DNA of 64,000 bases, taken from positions 930,001 through 994,000 of the forward strand of contig JAVJSV010000011.1 of assembly GCA_040219235.1 (NCBI GenBank), given 5' to 3'. The notes below the pieces were generated by a model. It made no database searches. It was not told the DNA's origin and saw only the letters and a program-made list of their open reading frames with translations. Origin of the DNA: Rhodospirillaceae bacterium. GTDB taxonomy: Bacteria; Pseudomonadota; Alphaproteobacteria; Rhodospirillales; Rhodospirillaceae. A program made the position numbers and the translations under genes. Every line of letters begins with the position of its first letter. The first letter of the stretch is position 1. This document shows positions 58,589 through 64,000 of the stretch, in pieces.

Positions 58589-59653
58589 TCAGTTGCTGCC
58601 TGACGGTTCAGGCTTGTTTTCAGTAATAGTATCATTCTCGCTTGTCGTCTCGTCTGTGGCCAGTGATTCCGGCTCTTTGTTTTGTTCCGACCCATCTTGT
58701 TCCAGCCCGCCTTGTTGCGCTTCATCCTGATCAGACACAACTGTTTCTGCCTGTTCTGAGAGAGCTGCGTCTTGAATCGCGGTGCTCGAACTTTCCTCTG
58801 ATGCGTTATCTGCTGCGTTCGGCTCTGCAGAATCGGTTAAGATGGCATCCTCTGTAGCACCATCCGCTGAAATATCATCGTCTGGAATGGCATCTGCGGC
58901 TGCATCCATGGCTTGGACGTCTACGGCGCCAACATTTTCTTCCACAATGGTGCGGATTTCTTTCCAAAGGCGGTCTTCGTTTCTGTCAGCGCCGCCGCCA
59001 TTCCATTCGACCCGGCAATCGCCCGGCTGCAATTCGTAATCGGGTACGACAGATATTTCGCCATTGAAGTTTGATTTTTCACAAATCGTGTTCAATTGAT
59101 TTTGAACGTCCTCAGCAATCATAGTGTGTGTGCGGACCGTCAATTTGGGTTCTTCGTAGACCAGTGGCAAAACTTCGCGGACCAAGGCTTCAACAGATTC
59201 TATAGCACTGGCTTGAGCATGCTCCGGAACGACTTTCTCAATAATGGCATACACCATACGCATTGCTGTCTGGCCAATTTCCGCGTTGGCTTTGTCCTGA
59301 TGCGCGGTCAACGCGCCCAGACCCTCGCTGATCAGATTTAGGGCGTCAGCCGCGTAATGCTCTCTGGCGGTTTCCGCTTCTTCAAGGGCAGCTGTGTGCC
59401 CTTCCACATAGCCGTCTTCTTTAGCGGCCTCCAGATCAGCTTCGGTGTAAATTTTAGGCGGTGGCGGCGGCGCTTCAGGCTCTGTCTCTTTGGCTTTGTT
59501 GGCGGTGTCTTTGGTTGGCACCTTTTTTGGGATCTTAATCTCGACGGCTGGCCCATATTTTTCGCCAGGCAGATAGACCTTCGACGGATCGTCGAACGAG
59601 CGATCAAATGTGAACGGCTTGGAACGTGCCGAGGCTGATCTGGCGGGTGACAT
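58589..59653 (-). CDS. fliH: FliH-like flagellar export regulator with acidic tail
   Basis: 354 residues: central FliH-type helical part (ADLEAAKEDGYVEGHTAALEEAETAREHY) and a conserved C-domain around EVLPLVYEEPKLTVRTHTMIAEDV and DCRVEWNGGGADRNEDRLWKEIRTIVEENV. Then a ~110-residue low-complexity Asp/Glu/Ser/Gln tail that typical ~230-residue FliH lacks. It binds the export ATPase FliI, whose gene is not in the window. Located between fliG and fliN. Confidence 0.9.
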   Translation of the reverse strand: MSPARSASARSKPFTFDRSFDDPSKVYLPGEKYGPAVEIKIPKKVPTKDTANKAKETEPEAPPPPPKIYTEADLEAAKEDGYVEGHTAALEEAETAREHYAADALNLISEGLGALTAHQDKANAEIGQTAMRMVYAIIEKVVPEHAQASAIESVEALVREVLPLVYEEPKLTVRTHTMIAEDVQNQLNTICEKSNFNGEISVVPDYELQPGDCRVEWNGGGADRNEDRLWKEIRTIVEENVGAVDVQAMDAAADAIPDDDISADGATEDAILTDSAEPNAADNASEESSSTAIQDAALSEQAETVVSDQDEAQQGGLEQDGSEQNKEPESLATDETTSENDTITENKPEPSGSN

Positions 59654-59680
59654 GGTGTTTTTCTCTAAGTCCTAATTGTC

Positions 59681-60700
59681 TTAGTAGACCAACTCGTCGT
59701 CGTCCTTGCCTTCGGAAATAACGATCTGACCAGAGTTGGCCAGCTCCTTGGCGAGGGCTACGACAACGTTTTGAGATTCTTCGACATCGCGCAAACGCAA
59801 TGGTCCAAGTGCTTCCATATCGTCTTTGAGCATCTTGCCGGCGCGTTCTGACATGTTGCCAAAGAACAGTTCTTTGAGATCGTCGGACGATCCTTTGAGC
59901 GCGATACCCAGCTTGTCTTTCTCGACATGGCGCAACAGCGTTTGGATCGCATTGGAGTCCAGTCGGATAAGATCTTCGAAGGTAAACATAAGTTGTTTGA
60001 TCTTCTCGGCTGATTCGCGATTGCGCTCTTCCAAAGCCGTGAGGAACCGACTTTCCGTGTTGCGGTCCAGGTTGTTGAAAATCTCGGCCATCATCTCGTG
60101 GCTGTCGCGACGTGCTGTACGCGCCAGATTGGACATGAACTCGGTGCGCAGTGTTTTCTCGATGCTTTCCAAAACGTCTTTTTGCACCGATTCCATATGA
60201 AGCATACGCATCACGACTTCCATCGCAAACCCTTCAGGGAGCAACGAGAGAACACGGGAGGCGTGGTCAGGTTTAACCTTAGAAAGAACAACGGCAACAG
60301 TCTGCGGGTATTCATTCTTAAGGTAGTTGGCGAGCACTTGCTCATGAACGTTGCCCAGCTTGTCCCACATGGTGCGACCGGCAGGACCACGAATTTCTTC
60401 CATGATGGTGGAAACGCGATCTTTATCCAAACTCTTGATCAGCAGGCGTTCTGTTGATTCGTATGACCCGACAAGCGAGCCGGTGTTGGAAATGGCATCC
60501 GCAAAATCGACAAAGAGTCGTTCCACAAGGTTAGCGCCGACGGTTCCGAGACTGGCCATGATCTGGGACAGCTCTTTAATTTCATCGTCTTCCATCATGT
60601 TGAACAGCTTGCCAGCCTGCTCTTCGCCAAGCGAGAGCATCATGATTGCAGCCTTCTGCGGGCCGGTCAGGCTACGATAGTCTTCTTTAACCCGGGCCAT
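59681..60700 (-). CDS. fliG: Flagellar motor switch protein FliG
   Basis: 339 residues with FliG N, middle and C domains: [51 protein letters not shown] (EHPQ-type motif) and the torque helix [39 protein letters not shown]. Couples the stator to the rotor. Between fliF and fliH on the same strand. Confidence 0.97.
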   Translation of the reverse strand: MARVKEDYRSLTGPQKAAIMMLSLGEEQAGKLFNMMEDDEIKELSQIMASLGTVGANLVERLFVDFADAISNTGSLVGSYESTERLLIKSLDKDRVSTIMEEIRGPAGRTMWDKLGNVHEQVLANYLKNEYPQTVAVVLSKVKPDHASRVLSLLPEGFAMEVVMRMLHMESVQKDVLESIEKTLRTEFMSNLARTARRDSHEMMAEIFNNLDRNTESRFLTALEERNRESAEKIKQLMFTFEDLIRLDSNAIQTLLRHVEKDKLGIALKGSSDDLKELFFGNMSERAGKMLKDDMEALGPLRLRDVEESQNVVVALAKELANSGQIVISEGKDDDELVY

Positions 60701-60821
60701 ATCCCTTGCTCCTTCGTCTTTTGAGACCGTCTAACTGGGAGGCGGGCTCAGTACAGTCTTAATATAACGCAGCACATGCCGCAGCCCTATTGGCAATTCC
60801 TTCAATTCATCCCAGGTCTGG

Positions 60822-62468
60822 CTAAGCTTCTTGATACAGCCAGGTCCGGAAAATTGAGATTGCTTCTTCAGGGTGTTTATCAACGATATCGTTAATCTTG
60901 CGCAGGCTTGAGGCTTTCACACGACCTTCAACCTTATCGATATCAATCAGTTCATCCAGGTCTTCATCTTCATCCTCAGTGGGCATCGGCATTGGCATGC
61001 CACCAGGACCAGTGAGTTGCGCCAATCCGCCATCCGCCGACAATAAGGCATCTTCTGCGGGCATGGACTCAAAGGCTTTCGTGACCAACGGACGCACGAC
61101 GAGTAGAATGACCAGGACAGCGACGATGGCCACACCCAGACCTTCGGCCATGCGCATGACTTCTTCTTTGGAGAAGCCAAACAAGTCGAAGGGTTCAATG
61201 TCACCGGCAAGGTCATCAAAGCTCGTGAACGGCATATTGATGACTTCAATTTGATCACCCCGCGCCGCGTCGGCCCCAATAGCCGAACGCACAAGGGACT
61301 CTAACTTATCCATCGTCTCCGTCGGTAAAGCTTGATAAACGCGCTCGCCATTTTCGTCTTCGACATAGTTGCCATCAACAAGGACGGCGACGGAAAGACG
61401 CCGGACAACGCCAGACTCACGAATCTGGTTTACGACGCGCTTTGAAATTTCAAAGTTGACCGTTTCCTCTGTTCTTTGCTCAGAGGTTGAAGACCTAGGC
61501 CCGCCTTGGTTTTGGAACTGAGCATCGGGCAGGTTCTGTCCGACCGTGACGTTGTCGGGGTCTGAATCTAAGGTCTCCAGGTTTTCATCAACTGTGACCG
61601 TTGATCGTGGCACCTGGCCATCAGGATCGTATATTTCTTCTTCCGTGACAACACGGTCGAAATCCATTTCGGCGCGAACTTCAGCCCTGACTTTGCCAGG
61701 GCCCAAAGAGCTCTCGACCATGGCAACAATGGCGCTGGACAGACGGTTTTCGAGTTTGATCCGCGCTTCATCTTGTTGCACGGCAACCATTTCATCGTCG
61801 TTGCCAAACGTGCGGGACAGCAGCGTGCCGCGTTCATCAACAATCGAGATATTGGATGGCATCAGTTTTGGGATCGCAGACGCAATCATATGCTGAACCG
61901 CATTGACCTGATTGGGGGCGAGGCGACCGGCTGACATTTTGATGTACACAGATGCGCTGGGGTCTTGCACTTCGCGGGTAAACATCTCCCGTTGTGGCAT
62001 CACCAAATGGACGCGGGCAGACTGCACCCCTTCAATTGATCGAATGGTCCGCGCCAACTCACCTTCCAGGGCCCGGACCAAGTTCACGTTTTGCATGAAG
62101 TTGGTTGCGCCGAGGGCATCCATATTGTCGAACAACTCGTAACCCACTGATCCACCGGTGGGGAGGGCTTGTTCAGCCATCTGGAGACGCACTTGCGTTA
62201 CCTGGTCTGCGGGCACCATAATCTCAGCGCCATCTTCCTCGACCTGAAACTTGATCCCCGACAATTCCAACTGCCGCGTAATTTCACGCGAGTCGGTCGT
62301 GCTGAGATTGCCGTAGAGCAATTCCATAGGTTGTGTGGAAAACCGCGTCGCAAAGAAGATAATGAATGCGATTAACCCGACAGCGACGCCTGCCATGGCG
62401 GCCAATCGGGCAGGCCCAAGGTTTTTGAGCTGCTGCGTAAACGGATTCACGTTTGGTCCCTTTCCCAA
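60822..62468 (-). CDS. fliF: Flagellar MS-ring protein FliF
   Basis: 548 residues: TM helix at about 19-40, the periplasmic ring-building modules (ITRQLELSGIKFQVEEDGAEIMVPADQ, FTREVQDPSASVYIKMSAGRL), a second TM helix at about 445-465 and a C-terminal tail that binds FliG (RVKASSLRKINDIVDKHPEEAISIFRTWLYQE). First gene of the minus-strand flagellar operon. The upstream gap to the NUDIX-type gene contains a 9-bp hairpin (62578-62598). Confidence 0.97.
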   Translation of the reverse strand: MGKGPNVNPFTQQLKNLGPARLAAMAGVAVGLIAFIIFFATRFSTQPMELLYGNLSTTDSREITRQLELSGIKFQVEEDGAEIMVPADQVTQVRLQMAEQALPTGGSVGYELFDNMDALGATNFMQNVNLVRALEGELARTIRSIEGVQSARVHLVMPQREMFTREVQDPSASVYIKMSAGRLAPNQVNAVQHMIASAIPKLMPSNISIVDERGTLLSRTFGNDDEMVAVQQDEARIKLENRLSSAIVAMVESSLGPGKVRAEVRAEMDFDRVVTEEEIYDPDGQVPRSTVTVDENLETLDSDPDNVTVGQNLPDAQFQNQGGPRSSTSEQRTEETVNFEISKRVVNQIRESGVVRRLSVAVLVDGNYVEDENGERVYQALPTETMDKLESLVRSAIGADAARGDQIEVINMPFTSFDDLAGDIEPFDLFGFSKEEVMRMAEGLGVAIVAVLVILLVVRPLVTKAFESMPAEDALLSADGGLAQLTGPGGMPMPMPTEDEDEDLDELIDIDKVEGRVKASSLRKINDIVDKHPEEAISIFRTWLYQEA

Positions 62469-62577
62469 ATGGCCTAAAGTCTCTTGTCGTCCCAGACTTT
62501 TCTGATCTTTCAGGCCAAAAAGCTTTTGTTGCCTCTAGGTTTGGACGTTAAGAGGGCTGAGTGAAGAAGACGTTAAC

Positions 62578-62598
62578 ACCCGGCAAGATTTGCCGGGT
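62578..62598. repeat. 9-bp hairpin between fliF and the Nudix-like gene
   Basis: ACCCGGCAA (62578-62586), GAT loop, TTGCCGGGT (62590-62598). It lies in the divergent 62469-62634 gap; no sigma-54 promoter was recognised there. It could be an operator or a terminator for a transcript from the left. Confidence 0.45.
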
Positions 62599-62634
62599 TA
62601 TTGCTGATCGCAGTGGGTGGCTTATAAAATTCCT

Positions 62635-63642
62635 ATGAAAAACCGACCAGAATCAGAGTCAGCAGAGGCCGTGGTGCTTGATCTCAGTGCTGTGATCGCG
62701 ACGGTCACGTTGGATGAACCCCGGGTGCTGCTGGTTAAAGCCAGTGATCCCGCTAGCGAAGCCAGTGCGCGGCCACGGCTGCCGTTCGGGCCTTTTAACC
62801 CATCTTCGGACCGGACCATGGAAGAGGGGTTGCGTCGTTGGGTTGAAAGTCAGACAGGATTAAATTTAGGATTTGTAGAGCAGCTTTATACTTTTGGAGA
62901 CCGCTTTCGCGATCCTGTTGCCATTGCCGGCGGCGCACGCTCGATTACTGTTGGTTATGTGGCATTGGTGCGCCAATCCTCGGCGCGTCGTCCGGCTGGG
63001 TCGGACTGGTTTGACTGGTATCGGTTGTTTCCCTGGGAAGATTGGCGCAGCGGTCGGCCGAGTCTCATTGAGGATGTCATCCAGCCGGAGATTTTGCTGT
63101 GGGCGGCGTCCGCTGAGGATGCAAAATCCAAACGTTTGCGCCGTGAAAGAGCTGAAATTGCCTTTGGTTTCAATGATGTAGGGTGGGACGCCGACCGCGT
63201 GTTAGAGCGCTATGAACTGCTCTATGAAGCCGGATTGGTGGCCGAAACCGTTACCGACGGACGCATAAAAACGGGCGAAGGCCAGACTGAGGCGCATCCC
63301 CGGACGGGCCTGCCCTTACATCAGGATCATCGCAGAATTCTGGCGACGGCCCTTGGTCGGTTACGTGGCAAGATTAGGTATCGGCCAGTGATTTTTGAGG
63401 TTATGCCCCCGGCATTTACTCTTTTCCAACTGCAACGTGCTGTTGAGGGACTCGCAGGTGCGCCTTTGCACAAGCAAAATTTCAGACGCCTCGTTGCCGC
63501 TGAAGGACTCGTAGAACCGACGGGCCGAGTCTCAGCTGAGACTGGTGGTCGGCCTGCTGAATTGTTCAGATTTCGGCGGGATGTGGTGCGCGAAAGGCCA
63601 GCCCCTGGCGTGCGAATGCCGCGTGGAAGGCGCACAAAATAG
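62635..63642 (+). CDS. NrtR-like regulator: degenerate Nudix plus winged helix
   Basis: About 335 residues. The first half is a Nudix fold (LDLSAVIATVTLDEPRVLLVKA) whose Nudix box is broken (MEEGLRRWVESQTGL, with the catalytic REUxEE Glu residues missing), so hydrolysis is unlikely. The C-terminal ~110 residues (HQDHRRILATALGRLRGKIRYRPVIFEVMPPAFTLFQLQRAVEGL, KQNFRRLVAAEGLVEPTG) match the winged HTH of NrtR regulators of NAD synthesis. nadA begins 197 bases downstream on the same strand, which fits the role. ATG 62635 or GTG 62617 could be the start; neither has a strong ribosome site. Confidence 0.85.
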   Translation: MKNRPESESAEAVVLDLSAVIATVTLDEPRVLLVKASDPASEASARPRLPFGPFNPSSDRTMEEGLRRWVESQTGLNLGFVEQLYTFGDRFRDPVAIAGGARSITVGYVALVRQSSARRPAGSDWFDWYRLFPWEDWRSGRPSLIEDVIQPEILLWAASAEDAKSKRLRRERAEIAFGFNDVGWDADRVLERYELLYEAGLVAETVTDGRIKTGEGQTEAHPRTGLPLHQDHRRILATALGRLRGKIRYRPVIFEVMPPAFTLFQLQRAVEGLAGAPLHKQNFRRLVAAEGLVEPTGRVSAETGGRPAELFRFRRDVVRERPAPGVRMPRGRRTK

Positions 63643-63839
63643 TCCTTTTCTATAATTTTAGCGTCTCATCCTGGCGTTGAGGTTGATACGAATATTGTCT
63701 ACCGCATTGGTTTTCTTGACTTCTTGATCGCGGATACCTACCTTCCGCTCATAGCGAGCATAAGCATGCCTTTTTTATAGGCTCCCCATATGCTCAAAAT
63801 AAGTATAAGTGTCATTTAATCGCAAATGAAAGTATTGGC

Positions 63840-64000
63840 ATGAACGCGTCAAATAGCGCTCCACTGGACTTAACCTATAACGAGGACATCCAAACGCGGA
63901 TGGCCCCTATGTACGAGCGGGTTAAAAAGGTCATTCCTGAAATTGAGTGGGCGGTTCACGCGCCAAAGATTGATGCGATCAATCGGCTCAAGGCTGAACG
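63840..64000 (+). CDS. nadA: Quinolinate synthase, N-terminal part (runs off the window)
   Basis: The frame starting MNASNSAPLDLTYNED continues with EIEWAVHAPKIDAINRLKAER, the conserved N-terminal segment of quinolinate synthase (NadA), a 4Fe-4S enzyme that condenses iminoaspartate with dihydroxyacetone phosphate in NAD synthesis. The 3' end is outside the window. The 63643-63839 gap upstream has a GCATATGCTCAAAATAAG-rich AT stretch but no clear operator. Confidence 0.85.
   Translation, partial: MNASNSAPLDLTYNEDIQTRMAPMYERVKKVIPEIEWAVHAPKIDAINRLKAE

Noticed and set aside
1-64000. CRISPR arrays, transposases, integrases, intact tRNA or rRNA genes
   Set aside because: None seen in either strand by reading the sequence and translated frames.

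Overview
The window looks like a chromosomal segment of a free-living, flagellated alphaproteobacterium, most likely near the Rhodospirillales. The reasons are the fliF-fliG-fliH-fliN-motA-flbD-flhA-flhF-flhG gene order with an FlbD-type sigma-54 regulator, six close matches to the alphaproteobacterial general-stress (EcfG-type, GGAAC-N16-CGTT) promoter, and the abundance of Tat-exported oxidoreductases and DUF1838 proteins. No rRNA gene, intact tRNA, CRISPR array, transposase or integrase was seen.

Region 1 (1-9.5 kb). A porin tail is followed by a compact nitric-oxide signalling locus: H-NOX sensor, PAS histidine kinase, and five response regulators (two stand-alone receivers, REC-PAS-LuxR, REC-HDOD, and REC plus a degenerate HD-GYP). 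Both divergent intergenic regions carry the same G/C-block palindrome (GTTACCCCC half-site), one of them a perfect 24-bp palindrome, which suggests a common operator bound by the LuxR-type regulator. The locus resembles the HnoX/HnoK multi-regulator network of Shewanella but has different outputs. It is followed by two direct copies of a tRNA-Phe 3' end (7795-7841 and 9459-9491) that bracket an acetyltransferase gene and a single-TM protein gene, the signature of tRNA-targeted integration.

Region 2 (9.5-31 kb). First comes a three-gene operon of exported proteins (nitrilase-fold protein without its catalytic Cys, DUF1838, flavin amine oxidase), then an exported alpha/beta hydrolase whose upstream region shares a motif pair with that operon. 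A decayed MscS-type channel gene follows. A stress island contains an ECF sigma factor with a small anti-sigma-like protein, a PerM-like exporter, DUF883, DUF1328, entericidin, an acidic repeat protein, Fe-superoxide dismutase and an OmpA-family lipoprotein; six transcription units here have EcfG-type promoters. Flavin-dependent oxidoreductases (MDR, RutA-like, OYE/dienoyl-CoA-reductase-like), a VOC protein and an amidohydrolase suggest breakdown of nitrogenous or aromatic organic compounds.

Region 3 (31-49.5 kb). Contents are a methyltransferase/GPH-transporter operon, a di-heme DUF1111 protein and cytochrome b561, an alpha/beta hydrolase plus luciferase-like monooxygenase pair divergent from a GntR regulator (two GTATAC-centred sites between them), NhaA, a tandem universal stress protein, an OxyR-like regulator that lacks the peroxidatic cysteine but has a canonical OxyR element in front of it, an MFS plus DUF1838 pair, ferrochelatase, a TauD-type dioxygenase, and a divergent pair around a Fur-box-like palindrome.

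Region 4 (49.5-64 kb). A minus-strand flagellar operon runs from fliF to a FliK-like gene. On the right edge a NrtR-like (degenerate Nudix plus winged helix) regulator precedes the start of nadA, which runs off the window.
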